A stretch of DNA of 64,000 nt from DASYXT01 sp035934555. GTDB lineage: Bacteria > Verrucomicrobiota > Verrucomicrobiia > Limisphaerales > UBA8199. The stretch spans positions 186,001-250,000 of the forward strand of contig DASYXT010000118.1 of NCBI GenBank assembly GCA_035934555.1, written 5' to 3'. The notes below the pieces were generated by a model, which saw nothing but the letters and a program-made list of their open reading frames with translations, had not been told where the DNA came from and did not search any database. This document shows, one piece after another, positions 8,927 to 17,351 of the stretch. A program made the translations under genes and the position numbers. Within the stretch, counting starts at the first letter, position 1. Each line of letters starts with the position of its first letter.

Positions 8927-9004
8927 CGCGGCAAGGCTAAAGCCAAACACCTCTCAGACAAGTGCAAAGCGAAGCGGTAATGAAGCCGCAGGAAGCCGCA
9001 GACC

Positions 9005-9616
9005 TCAGGGCAAAACCGCTTCCTTTTGGTGCAGCTCCTTGTCTTCGGGCGCGGTGGGCGTGATGAACAGGAATCCGAGATGATCACGAATCCACGGACC
9101 CGTCAAAGAGTCTTCAAAGACGACCGCCTGGGCGGTATGCAGCGTGGGGAAATAATTGCTGCCGTACATGTCATCCTGGAATTTGCGCATGGCTTGCACC
9201 TGGGCGGGGCTGACATAAGGCGCGTTGAGCAGCGCCATTGCGAACACCAGCATGCACGCAAACCGCACCAAACCCGAACCCATGCCCAAATAATACTCGC
9301 CGCGTCCAAAAATATCGCTGCCGATGAGCTTGCCGCCAATCTGGTGTTTTACCAGGGCGAAGAGCCCCAAAATGACCATCGCCCCGCCCGCATAGACGAA
9401 AATATACGACCAAAGCAGGCTGAAGGGGGTTGATTGCGCCAGCCAGCCGCCTGCCGGCCCATAGATCCAGGCACAACCCACCACGATAATGAGCCATTTT
9501 ATCACGCTCATCAGTTCCTCGGACATGCCATGCTTTCGGCCGCGGAGCAGCCCCATCAACAGGACCGCCACCAGCACCACATCGAAAGCATTAAATGGCA
9601 TTTGGTTTAAGTTCAT
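9005..9616 (-). CDS. CvpA-like integral membrane protein
   Basis: The start at 9616 gives 203 residues opening with FDVVLVAVLLMGLLRGRKHGMSEE. This is the typical first helix and loop of the CvpA family (an aliphatic helix, then RG...GxxxE). Three further hydrophobic stretches follow (VIKWLIIVVGCAWI, LLWSYIFVYAGGAMVILGLFAL, LVRFACMLVFAMALL). Frame-open sequence upstream of 9616 lacks membrane character, so the longer start is rejected. CvpA is needed for colicin V production and envelope homeostasis in E. coli; the precise role here is unknown. It is divergent from the secreted protein gene at 9858. Confidence 0.7.
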   Translation of the reverse strand: MNLNQMPFNAFDVVLVAVLLMGLLRGRKHGMSEELMSVIKWLIIVVGCAWIYGPAGGWLAQSTPFSLLWSYIFVYAGGAMVILGLFALVKHQIGGKLIGSDIFGRGEYYLGMGSGLVRFACMLVFAMALLNAPYVSPAQVQAMRKFQDDMYGSNYFPTLHTAQAVVFEDSLTGPWIRDHLGFLFITPTAPEDKELHQKEAVLP

Positions 9617-9857
9617 GTGCCTGCAGTCGTCCTTACCCGGATGGGGCAAGGACGCAACCAAGCCTGTAACAGCCAGTTCTATGCCAAAAGAATTTCTGCG
9701 AGGCATCCCGCTGTCTCAATTTGGGACGGCCCCCAGCGGCGCGCGCCGCCTCGTCTTACGCCCTCTGCCTCTCACCGCACAAATATGCGGTAGCTTTGCG
9801 TGCGCCGCCCGGCGTATTCTGGCCCTTAAGTTGCCGAATATACCTATTGATCAACGT

Positions 9858-11630
9858 ATGAACTCCAAACTCACCTCCCTCTCCTCCCGAACCGGGCTGC
9901 TGGCGCTATTGCTGGCTGGGGGTATCGTGGCCGCCCCGGCTGCCTCCAGCATCATCACCTTCAGCGTCGATATGTCAGCCCAAGTGGCCGCGGGCACCTT
10001 CACAAATGGCGTCAATCCGGTCACTGTCCATGGCACCTTTAATAACTGGGGTGCGGGCCTCACTCTGACCAATGACCCCTCGGCTGTAAACCCTAACGTG
10101 TATAGCGGGACGCTCGACGACACGGCTGAGGCGAACGGCGCAGTGACCTCTTACAAATTTGTTTATAACGACGGTACCGATCGGTATGAAACCCCCACAG
10201 ACGGGCAGAATCGAGCCGCTTATTTACCCGCAACCAGCGGCGGCACTCTCGTTCTGCCAACACCGTTTTACGCGGACGCAGGACCGCTGAATGACTATAC
10301 GGTCACTTTCCAGGTCGATATGGCCCAGCAAATCAATATCGGCACGTTTGACCCCAATAGCGGTTCAGTAGAACTGCGCGGCACGTTCGAGGGTTGGTCT
10401 GGCGGCTATACCCTCACCAATGATCCGTCCATCCTGCGCACCAACCAATACGGCCTGGTAACTACCAACGTCTATACCGGCACGTTCATTGTCACGGCCT
10501 CGCCCTTTGCGGCCGAGGATTACAAGTTCGTCATTCAGCCCGGGACCGTTTGGGAGCAACCAAGTTCGGCTAACGCGGATGGCGGCGGCAACCGGTTTTA
10601 TCTCGGCGCGACGCAAACGTTGCCTATCGTCTTTTTCAGCGACGCACCGTACGCCCCCGTTGTGACCAACAACGTCACTTTCCAGGTGGATATGACCGCG
10701 CAAGTCCTCAGCGGCTTATTTGATCCTTCTTTAGGGGATGTCGCCGACGTGCGGGGCAATTTCAACAACTGGACCGGTCTGGTGAACGTCTGCACCAATG
10801 ATCCCTCCGCTCCGAACACGAACATCTACACCACTGTGGTTTCGATTGCTGATGGGGTTGGAGCAACCGAGCAGTATAAATTCGTTTATTCGGGCCACAA
10901 CGGCACCACGTGGGAGAATCCCGCTCCTCCAACCATCGGTGGCAATCGCTTTTTTGTGCTGGCTAACGCCAGCTCACAAGTGCTGCCGCTGGTCAACTTC
11001 AGCGATCTGTCCGCGGGCGACCTGGTTCCGGCCGCGACGGAAGTGACATTCACGGTCGATATGACTGGCGCGGTGGGGACTGACTCGCACGTGTTCGACC
11101 CAGCCGCGGATAGCGTCTATATCAACAGTGACTTCCTGGGGTGGCCGACTTGGAATATTTTCCTGCCGCAAATGACCAACAATCCGGTCGGCAGTCCCTA
11201 CTACGCCATCACGCTGAATATTCCACAGGGCAACCCGCTGCAGTTGACTTACAAATACAGCATCAACGGCGCGGATGACGAAGCCGGCTTTGCGCAAAAC
11301 CACGTCCGGTTTGTCCGAACTGTGGGCACTTACACGCTCCCTACGGACAAATTTGGCGATCAACATGTCGAGCCGTCCTGGCTGACTAACGTCACCATCG
11401 GCAAGCTCACCGGCAGCACCGTGCCGGTCTCCTGGCTCGGGCGCCCGGGCGTTCACCTCCAGACCGCCACCAGCCTCAATTCGCCAGCTTCGTGGCAGGA
11501 TATCCTGGCCACCGACGGCGCCAACTGGACCGGCGGCGGCATCCTGTCCAGCAACGGCTTGGTCACGGTTACCAATTTCCCCGCCACCGGGTCGGCCAAG
11601 TACTTCCGTTTGATAAAGCCTAGTCACTGA
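9858..11630 (+). CDS. Secreted protein with four repeated beta-sandwich modules
   Basis: The ATG at 9858 gives 590 residues starting with a signal peptide (about 1-28, cleavage after APAAS). Four modules of roughly 115-120 residues follow. Each opens with a VTFxVDMxxQ motif (ITFSVDMSAQ, VTFQVDMAQQ, VTFQVDMTAQ, VTFTVDMTGA), has a GTFNNW-type turn and ends with YKFVY...GNRFYL. This is the look of starch-binding or early-set Ig-like domains attached to secreted proteins in this phylum. The last about 75 residues carry the LQTATSLNSPASW...YFRL pattern often found at the C-termini of verrucomicrobial extracellular proteins. No catalytic domain is visible. It probably binds a glycan or a surface structure. 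The product ends just before a strong hairpin. Confidence 0.75.
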   Translation: MNSKLTSLSSRTGLLALLLAGGIVAAPAASSIITFSVDMSAQVAAGTFTNGVNPVTVHGTFNNWGAGLTLTNDPSAVNPNVYSGTLDDTAEANGAVTSYKFVYNDGTDRYETPTDGQNRAAYLPATSGGTLVLPTPFYADAGPLNDYTVTFQVDMAQQINIGTFDPNSGSVELRGTFEGWSGGYTLTNDPSILRTNQYGLVTTNVYTGTFIVTASPFAAEDYKFVIQPGTVWEQPSSANADGGGNRFYLGATQTLPIVFFSDAPYAPVVTNNVTFQVDMTAQVLSGLFDPSLGDVADVRGNFNNWTGLVNVCTNDPSAPNTNIYTTVVSIADGVGATEQYKFVYSGHNGTTWENPAPPTIGGNRFFVLANASSQVLPLVNFSDLSAGDLVPAATEVTFTVDMTGAVGTDSHVFDPAADSVYINSDFLGWPTWNIFLPQMTNNPVGSPYYAITLNIPQGNPLQLTYKYSINGADDEAGFAQNHVRFVRTVGTYTLPTDKFGDQHVEPSWLTNVTIGKLTGSTVPVSWLGRPGVHLQTATSLNSPASWQDILATDGANWTGGGILSSNGLVTVTNFPATGSAKYFRLIKPSH

Positions 11631-11648
11631 CCGGAGCCAGCTTGTAAT

Positions 11649-11679
11649 CGCGCCGCTCTGGTTTTACTGGAGCGGCGCG
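11649..11679 (+). terminator. Terminator-like hairpin
   Basis: A perfect 10-bp stem, CGCGCCGCTC (11649-11658) and GAGCGGCGCG (11670-11679), encloses an 11-base loop 18 bases after the stop of the secreted modular protein. No clear T-tract follows, so it may terminate weakly or act as a 3' stabiliser between this gene and the pseudopilin gene. Confidence 0.65.
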
Positions 11680-11710
11680 GTTTGGCACATGGGGCAAAGA
11701 AGAGGAACGA

Positions 11711-12529
11711 ATGAAACGACGAAACTCAGTTGCTTTTACGTTGATTGAGTTGCTGGTGGTAATCGCGATCATCGCGATCCTCGCAGCCATGCTCTTGCCC
11801 GCCCTCACCAGGGCCAAACAGAAAGCCATGGCGGCCACTTGCATGAACGACAACAAGCAACTGGGCCTGGCGTGGTTCATGTACTCGGGTGATTTCAATG
11901 ATCGGCTGGCATACAATACCGATCCGCACCATGATTCCAAACCCTCCTGGGTGGGCGGCATTCTGGACTGGAGCACGACTGCGGATAATACCAACATCCT
12001 GTTCCTGATCGACGACCGGGTTTCGGTGATGGGCAGTTACACCGCCCGCTCCTCTAAAATCTATTGGTGCCCGACGGATACTTACCTGAGCCCCGTCCAG
12101 CGCGCGCGGGGTTGGATCAACCGCTGCCGCAGCGTCTCGATGGATGCCGCCGTCGGCGATGGCACCAAATACCTGGGGTTCCCCTGGAGCGGCAACTTTT
12201 GGTGGGCGAAAATCTCGAGCCAGTTGGTGCAGCCGGGGCCATCTCTGAGTTGGGTCTTTATTGATGAACACCCCGACAGCATCGATGATGGCATTCTCTA
12301 CACTGACGCCTATGCAACGAACGGGACAGGTCAGTTTACAGAGCTGCCGTCCTGCGATCACGCCGGCGCGTGCGGGGTCGGGTTTGCCGATGGACACGCC
12401 GAAATCCACAAATGGCGCGATGGGCAGACGGCACACCCGGTGACCTATCGGACGGTCAACAATGTCGCGGTGCAGAATAACGTGGACCTGGCCTGGTTGG
12501 CGCAACACACGCCCAGAGCGCCGCAGTGA
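11711..12529 (+). CDS. Prepilin-like protein with type IV N-terminal methylation motif
   Basis: The N-terminus NSVAFTLIELLVVIAIIAILAAMLLPAL is a type IV prepilin/pseudopilin cleavage and methylation signal with the conserved Glu at +5. The remaining 230 residues form a soluble domain that ends with CGVGFADGHAEIHKW, matching the H-X9-DG C-terminal element typical of the expanded pseudopilin families of Verrucomicrobiota and Planctomycetota. Such genomes carry dozens of these, and they are thought to be secretion- or surface-linked. It follows the modular secreted protein on the same strand, separated by a hairpin, so the two may be regulated separately. No other secretion genes are nearby. The exact role is unknown. 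Confidence 0.9.
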   Translation: MKRRNSVAFTLIELLVVIAIIAILAAMLLPALTRAKQKAMAATCMNDNKQLGLAWFMYSGDFNDRLAYNTDPHHDSKPSWVGGILDWSTTADNTNILFLIDDRVSVMGSYTARSSKIYWCPTDTYLSPVQRARGWINRCRSVSMDAAVGDGTKYLGFPWSGNFWWAKISSQLVQPGPSLSWVFIDEHPDSIDDGILYTDAYATNGTGQFTELPSCDHAGACGVGFADGHAEIHKWRDGQTAHPVTYRTVNNVAVQNNVDLAWLAQHTPRAPQ

Positions 12530-12559
12530 CGGGCACCGCCGGCGGCCCGGATTCTCGGT

Positions 12560-13222
12560 TTACCTGTGCGCCGTAAAGGGCTGCAGGTGTTCGGCAAACC
12601 ATTCGGCGGCCATTCGCGCCACCAACTCCAACGCGCCCGGTTCCTCGAACAGATGCGACGCACTGGGCACAATCCGCAGGGCTTTCTCACCACGGAGCCG
12701 CGCATAAGCCTCCTCATTGAGCGGGATCACAGGATGGTCTTCTCCGCCTACAATCAGCAAGGTCGCCGCCCGAACGCGTCCCAGCGCGTCACCGGCCAGG
12801 TCAGGCCGGCCACCGCGAGAAACGACTGCCGTGATCATCCCGCCCAATTCCGCGGCCGCCATCAGCGCCGCCGCGGCGCCGGTGCTCGAGCCAAAATAGC
12901 CCGTACGTAAGTCGCGGTTGCTGGCAAAGTTCCAGGCCCAGCGGGTGGCATGCACCAGGCGTTCCGAGAGCAACTCGATGTTAAACCGCAAATGCCGCGT
13001 CTGGGCTTCCTCCTTTTCTTCGGCGGGCGTCAGCAAGTCAAACAGCAGCGTGCCCACCCCGGTCTCACGCAGCGTCCCGGCGACAAACTGGTTGCGCGGA
13101 CTATGCCGGCTGCTGCCGCTGCCATGCGCAAAGAGCACCAGGCCTGCAGCCTGCGGCGGCAATTCCAATTCGCCTTCCAGTTTTGCTCCTCTGACCTCGA
13201 TCCGCACCTGACTTTTTCCCAT
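12560..13222 (-). CDS. Dienelactone-hydrolase-like alpha/beta hydrolase
   Basis: A 220-residue single-domain hydrolase. The oxyanion region reads VLFAHGSGSSRHSPRN, the nucleophile elbow is GYFGSSTGAAAA (Ser near residue 112), the acid is in LLIVGGEDHPV and the catalytic His is in VPSASHLFEEPG near the C-terminus. This arrangement is typical of the dienelactone hydrolase/phosphoribosyltransferase-associated hydrolase group. In many bacteria such proteins are attached to a phosphoribosyltransferase domain; that partner is absent here. The substrate is unknown. It is convergent with the pseudopilin gene. Confidence 0.85.
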   Translation of the reverse strand: MGKSQVRIEVRGAKLEGELELPPQAAGLVLFAHGSGSSRHSPRNQFVAGTLRETGVGTLLFDLLTPAEEKEEAQTRHLRFNIELLSERLVHATRWAWNFASNRDLRTGYFGSSTGAAAALMAAAELGGMITAVVSRGGRPDLAGDALGRVRAATLLIVGGEDHPVIPLNEEAYARLRGEKALRIVPSASHLFEEPGALELVARMAAEWFAEHLQPFTAHR

Positions 13223-13284
13223 AATTCACCTCATCCTCAATAGACGCCCTGCGGCGCCATTCTGCAAATGCATAAATTCGGCGC

Positions 13285-13335
13285 GCGGAGGCGCGCGACT
13301 TCAGTCCGCAGCAACGCCCTAAATCCGAGCGCGAA
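13285..13335. repeat. REP-family palindrome, degenerate copy
   Basis: The segment contains GACTTCAGTCCGCAGCAACG followed by a GCGAGCG-like word (CCGAGCGCG). It resembles the GGACTTTAGTCCGCAGCAA core of the copies at 19733-19821 and 27750-27850. It is in the 268-base gap upstream of the PLP enzyme and may contribute to its leader. Confidence 0.45.
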
Positions 13336-13490
13336 CAACGCCCAAACGCTCAAGCGCGCTGCGACATTATCCAGCGCACTTTCAGTTCGATTGCTGCTGC
13401 CGATTAAAGTCTAACTCGAGTTCCCGCGTCTAAACCGTACCAAAATCTTGGCTTGGCGCGCGCAACCCGTTACTCTCTCTCTGCATAAGC

Positions 13491-14987
13491 GTGCGGAATT
13501 TCCTCTATAACGAGTTCCCGGATTGGCAGGCAAATGCGCTCGGCCGGCCATTGCCCGACTGTGCCCACGCGGTCTCGGTGGTGCTGCCGCGCTGGGACGA
13601 CGTGATCGGTTACGAAGAGAAAAAGCCGGACGTCCTCGCCAAGCTGGCTGGCGGCTATCCTCGATTTGTCATTCACCCTTTAGTGGCCGAGCTTGCCCAC
13701 CGACTAGCCCCTGGACGCCCGTGCCTGCCCTTTCCTTCGCTCCGCGTAGCCGAGTTAGCAGCGGAATTTGTGCGGCGGTGTGGTGGCGAGCCGGTCGAAA
13801 TCATTTCCGCTCACGCCGTGCATGGCGTCGCGGCCACCGGCGGGCCCGGTCAGGCCGCGTTGAAGGCCTTTTGGCAACACACGGGGTTGCTGGTCTCGAG
13901 CCGGCAGGCGCAAGCCAGCCTGGCAGCGCAGCCGAGGCGCCCCGCTCCTGAATCCCAGCGCGCTCTGCGCCAGCAATTGGCGGGACTATATGATTGCTCA
14001 GAGGAGGACGTGTTTCTCACGCCAACCGGCATGGCGGCGGTCTTTGCAGCTTTGCGCGCGCTGCAGGCGAAGTTTCCGGGACGACCCACAGCGCAATTGG
14101 GCTTCCCCTACGTGGATACGCTGAAATTGCAGCAGAAATTCGGCCACGGCGGCATCCTGCTGCATCACCTCGGAACTTTGGAAAACAAACTGGCAAGCCT
14201 GGTACAACGGGAGCGGCTGGCCGGGTGCTTTTGCGAAATCCCAGGCAATCCGATGCTGGGCACCGTCGATTTGCCGAAGGTGGCAGCGCTGCTTCGACAG
14301 CACAGGATTCCGCTTGTGGTCGATGACGTGGTGGCCACCCCGGTCAATGTGGATTTGAAGGCCCACGCCGACCTAATCGCCACGAGCCTCACGAAATTCT
14401 TTGTCGGTGCCGGCACCGCTATGGGCGGGGCGTTGATTTGCCCCCCCGGCTCTCCACAGTACGCCGAGCTCAAGCCGTTGGTGGCGGCGCAACACGAAGA
14501 GCTGCTCTGGCACGAGGATGCGGCTGTGCTGGAAACGGGCGGACGCGATTTCACCAGCCGGATGACGCGGCATAACCGAAACGGGGAATTCATCGCCGAA
14601 CGGTTGCGCAGTCATCCGGCCATCGAGAGAGTGTGGTACCCGAAATGGGAATCCAGCGAGGTTTATGGGGCACTGCGCCGTCCCGGCGGAGGCTGGGGCG
14701 CGTTGCTCACATTCCTGCCGAAAAATCCTGAGTCGAACGCGGCGCGGATTTACGATGCGTTGCCGCTGGCCAAAGGGCCGAGCCTGGGCACGGTGTTTAC
14801 GTTGGCCTGCCCGTTCACCTTGCTGGCCCATTACACGGAGCTGGAATGGGCCGAGGCCTGTGGCGTATCCCGGTACCTGATCCGATTATCTGTCGGCCTG
14901 GAGGAGCCGGAGGAGATTTGGCGCAGACTAGAGCAGGGGCTGGCAGCAGTCAAAACGGCTCCAGGAATGCTCCCGCTAACTGCGTAG
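13491..14987 (+). CDS. Cys/Met metabolism PLP-dependent enzyme (cystathionine gamma-synthase-like)
   Basis: A 498-residue fold-type I PLP enzyme. The C-terminal 340 residues show the family features: PTGMAAVFAALRAL, FCEIPGNPMLGTVDL, VVDDVVATP, and the lysine that would form the aldimine in ATSLTKFFVGAGTAMGG. The end carries RLSVGLEEPEEIW. The first about 150 residues are an extension unlike bacterial MetB but similar in arrangement to the long fungal-type cystathionine gamma-synthases. This makes O-acyl-homoserine plus cysteine (or sulfide) to cystathionine or homocysteine plausible, but substrate choice cannot be read. The GTG at 13491 was taken as start. A strong hairpin follows the stop. 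Confidence 0.82.
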   Translation: MRNFLYNEFPDWQANALGRPLPDCAHAVSVVLPRWDDVIGYEEKKPDVLAKLAGGYPRFVIHPLVAELAHRLAPGRPCLPFPSLRVAELAAEFVRRCGGEPVEIISAHAVHGVAATGGPGQAALKAFWQHTGLLVSSRQAQASLAAQPRRPAPESQRALRQQLAGLYDCSEEDVFLTPTGMAAVFAALRALQAKFPGRPTAQLGFPYVDTLKLQQKFGHGGILLHHLGTLENKLASLVQRERLAGCFCEIPGNPMLGTVDLPKVAALLRQHRIPLVVDDVVATPVNVDLKAHADLIATSLTKFFVGAGTAMGGALICPPGSPQYAELKPLVAAQHEELLWHEDAAVLETGGRDFTSRMTRHNRNGEFIAERLRSHPAIERVWYPKWESSEVYGALRRPGGGWGALLTFLPKNPESNAARIYDALPLAKGPSLGTVFTLACPFTLLAHYTELEWAEACGVSRYLIRLSVGLEEPEEIWRRLEQGLAAVKTAPGMLPLTA

Positions 14988-15024
14988 TTCGCGAACGGAT
15001 GCGGCAGGAATGCGGCAGGAATGC

Positions 15025-15047
15025 GGCGGGCGGAAAACCCGCCCGCC
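15025..15047. terminator. Bidirectional terminator-like hairpin
   Basis: A perfect 9-bp GC stem, GGCGGGCGG (15025-15033) and CCGCCCGCC (15039-15047), with loop AAAAC lies between the convergent PLP enzyme and ssb genes. It is well placed to end transcription from both sides. Confidence 0.75.
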
Positions 15048-15059
15048 GGGATGGCACGA

Positions 15060-15530
15060 TTAAAACGGAACGTCGTCCTGCTCGACCGCCGGCGCGTCGG
15101 GCTCGACCGGCTGTTCGGGCGCAGTAGTTGCCGGAGCCCCAGCCGGAGCGGCGGCCGTGCGGGTTCCGGCGGCAGCCGCCGTACCCGCTTCGGTGCGGCC
15201 GGAGTCAAGGAATTGGAAGCTATCGAGCACCACAACCAGGCGGCTGCGCTTCTGATTGGTTTGCTTGTCATCCCACGAGTCGTACCGCAGCCGGCCTTCC
15301 AACAGGATGGGGCGGCCTTTTTTGAGGTACTTGCCGATCGTTTCGGCCTGGCTGGACCAAGCCTCGATATCAACGAAAGTGACCTCCTCCTTCAGCTCCC
15401 CGGTTTCGGCCTTCCACTTGCGGTTGACCGCCAGACCAAATTTGGCCACCGCGGTGCCCTTGGGCGTATAGCGCATTTCGGGGTCGCGGGTCAGGTTGCC
15501 CGCGAGGATGACTTTGTTGAAGTTCGCCAT
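15060..15530 (-). CDS. ssb: Single-stranded DNA-binding protein
   Basis: SSB coats single-stranded DNA during replication and repair. The start at 15530 gives the canonical opening MANFNKVILAGNLTRDPEMR and a 156-residue protein. The OB fold spans about residues 1-110 (WSSQAETIGKYLKKG, then RYDSWDDK). A flexible Ala/Pro/Thr linker follows, and the C-terminus ends in an acidic DDVPF tip, the binding site for repair and replication partners. An upstream ATG at 15611 would overlap rpsF and has no SSB sequence. It is the last gene of the cinA-prs-rplY-pth-rpsF-ssb run; rpsF-ssb pairing is widespread. Confidence 0.97.
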   Translation of the reverse strand: MANFNKVILAGNLTRDPEMRYTPKGTAVAKFGLAVNRKWKAETGELKEEVTFVDIEAWSSQAETIGKYLKKGRPILLEGRLRYDSWDDKQTNQKRSRLVVVLDSFQFLDSGRTEAGTAAAAGTRTAAAPAGAPATTAPEQPVEPDAPAVEQDDVPF

Positions 15531-15543
15531 AGTTTTCCTTTCC

Positions 15544-15858
15544 TTATGCCGCAGTTGTTGTTGGTTTCGGAGCCGGGGCAGTACTGAACATGACCCGGAA
15601 AACGTCGGCATCCATGGCGAAGCGATGCTTCAACTGGTCAAGTGTGGCGGGCTCGCTTTCAAAAATTACGTTCACGTAAAAGCCCGCATTGTGCTTTTTG
15701 TCGGCGATCCGCGCGAAGCTGCGCTTGTCCATCTTCTGGACCGTCTCGACTTTGCCGCCGGCGGAGGTGATGTCCGCCGAGAGCCGGTCAATGGTGTCCT
15801 TGAGGGTTTCTTCTTTGCCGGCCGTATTAAGTATGAACAGACCTTCGTAACGTTTCAC
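15544..15858 (-). CDS. rpsF: 30S ribosomal protein S6
   Basis: S6 is a small-subunit platform protein that binds 16S rRNA with S18. The product of 104 residues opens MKRYEGLFILNT and includes MDKRSFARIADKKHNAGFYV, the family's central strand pattern (usually GxRxLAYxIxKxxxGxY), and ends with a short Pro/Thr/Ala tail. Its ATG overlaps the stop of pth by four bases, so translation is probably coupled. In many bacteria rpsF, ssb and rpsR are one operon; rpsR and rplI are not present here, ssb being followed by a terminator. Confidence 0.96.
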   Translation of the reverse strand: MKRYEGLFILNTAGKEETLKDTIDRLSADITSAGGKVETVQKMDKRSFARIADKKHNAGFYVNVIFESEPATLDQLKHRFAMDADVFRVMFSTAPAPKPTTTAA

Positions 15859-16463
15859 TGCTCTTTTCCTTCGTTGGCGGCGTCCTGTAAGGCGCCGTTA
15901 AATTGACTCATCGCTTTCTGTATTCCGGCCGTTACCCAGGTTTGCGCCTGGTCTGCCGCCACAGCCAAAATCTTATCTGCCAAAGCGGCTTCCGTCGAAC
16001 CAAATCGGCTCAGCACGTGCCCGGTGATCTCGCGCAGCCCGTCTTGGCGGCCAATGCCGATGCGCAGGCGCGGGTACTCCCGGCTGCCCAGCCGCCGCTC
16101 GATCGATTCCAATCCATGATGCCCGCCACTGCTGCCCCCGGGCCGCAACCGCAACTGCCCCAGCGGTAAATCGGCGTCGTCCACCACCACCAGCACCTGC
16201 GTTAGCGGCAGGCGATAAAACTCTTTCACCGCGCCGACGGCGTCTCCGCTCGAATTCATGAACGTCTGCGGCTGGCAGAGCAACACCCGCCGGCCAGCCG
16301 GCTCGGCTCGCGCCACACGCGCCTGAAATTTCTTCTGGGCCGCCCAGCTTGCTCCCCACCGGCCAGCCAGCCGCTCCACAACCGCGAAACCCACGTTGTG
16401 CCGCGTGCGGGCGTATTTCGCGCCCGGATTGCCCAAACCCACGATGAGATACAGTTTCTCCAT
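15855..16463 (-). CDS. pth: Peptidyl-tRNA hydrolase
   Basis: Pth releases peptides from prematurely dropped peptidyl-tRNA. The 202-residue protein shows the complete set of motifs: LIVGLGNPGAKYARTRHNVGF (residues about 6-26, with the catalytic His in RHN), PQTFMNSSG, VVDDADLPLGQLRLRPGGSSGGHHGLESI and RLRIGIG. Length fits the family (about 190-200). It overlaps rpsF by four bases and follows rplY closely; the rplY-pth pairing is common across bacteria. Confidence 0.97.
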   Translation of the reverse strand: MEKLYLIVGLGNPGAKYARTRHNVGFAVVERLAGRWGASWAAQKKFQARVARAEPAGRRVLLCQPQTFMNSSGDAVGAVKEFYRLPLTQVLVVVDDADLPLGQLRLRPGGSSGGHHGLESIERRLGSREYPRLRIGIGRQDGLREITGHVLSRFGSTEAALADKILAVAADQAQTWVTAGIQKAMSQFNGALQDAANEGKEQ

Positions 16464-16505
16464 GCGCGGGAGCCGCTCGCCCGCGTGCCCCGGGCCGGGT
16501 GGCGC

Positions 16506-17327
16506 TTACTTCTTCTTCTCCGCCGCGGCGGGCTTTTTCTCGGCGCCACCGGCGGCAGGCTTCTTTTCCGCCCCAGCCGCGCCTGCTTTCTCGGCGCCCT
16601 TGGCGGGAGCTTTCTCGACCCCACCTTTGGCAGCAGCTTTCTCGCCCGGCTTGCCCGCCGGCGCAGCGCCCTCTTCGCCTTCCTTCTTTTCCTTGATCAT
16701 CTCCACCTCGCCCGGCACGGCCGCAGCCGCCTCGGCCGCTTCGGCCGCTTCCTCTTCCTCCGTGCGTGGCGCCGCGACGGCGATGACAGGGATTTGCTTG
16801 TCGCCGATGAGCTCAACGCCGGCGGGTACTTTGATTTCACCCAGGTGGACGGCTTCGCCAATCTTCAGATGCCCCACTTCGACCGTGATGGATTCAGGAA
16901 GATCCTTTGCCAGGCCGCGGGCGCGAATCTTGAACAGCACGTGTTCCAGCACGCCACCCTCCGTCTTCACGCCCTCGGGTTCACCGCTCGTCTCGACCGG
17001 GATGCTGACGGTGACCTTCTCGTTTTCGGCGATCTCATGAAAATCGACATGCAATACCTTGCCGCTCAGCGGATGGTGCTGCACTTCCTGGACCAGCGCG
17101 AGGCGCTTGGGGCGTGAATCGTCCTTCACCGCGAGATCCACCAGCAGGTTCTCCGACAGCGAATGGTGGATGAGGTCTTCCATTTCCTTCGAAATGACCT
17201 CGAGGTTCTGCGGCTGGGCCTGCCGGCCGTAAATCACCGCAGGGATGCGGCCCGAACCGCGCAGTTTCTTGGCCCCGGCGCGGCGCGCCAGCGCCCGCGG
17301 GAAAGCGTTCAACAATACTGATTTCAT
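16506..17327 (-). CDS. rplY: 50S ribosomal protein L25/general stress protein Ctc
   Basis: L25 binds 5S rRNA. The first about 90 residues are the L25 domain (GSGRIPAVIYGR, VQHHPLSGKVLHVDFHEI), followed by the TL5/Ctc C-terminal beta domain to about residue 195 (VPVETSGEPEGV... in the form IPVETSGEP, HLGEIKVPAGVEL). The last about 75 residues are an acidic then Lys/Ala/Pro-rich low-complexity tail with repeated AEKKPAAGGAEKKPAAAEK words; at 273 residues it is longer than most Ctc proteins (about 200-220). The tail is encoded by repetitive GC-rich DNA and may vary between strains. It lies between prs and pth in the minus-strand operon. Confidence 0.93.
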   Translation of the reverse strand: MKSVLLNAFPRALARRAGAKKLRGSGRIPAVIYGRQAQPQNLEVISKEMEDLIHHSLSENLLVDLAVKDDSRPKRLALVQEVQHHPLSGKVLHVDFHEIAENEKVTVSIPVETSGEPEGVKTEGGVLEHVLFKIRARGLAKDLPESITVEVGHLKIGEAVHLGEIKVPAGVELIGDKQIPVIAVAAPRTEEEEAAEAAEAAAAVPGEVEMIKEKKEGEEGAAPAGKPGEKAAAKGGVEKAPAKGAEKAGAAGAEKKPAAGGAEKKPAAAEKKK

Positions 17328-17351
17328 GTTTAATGCCGGCGGGGCGCGACC

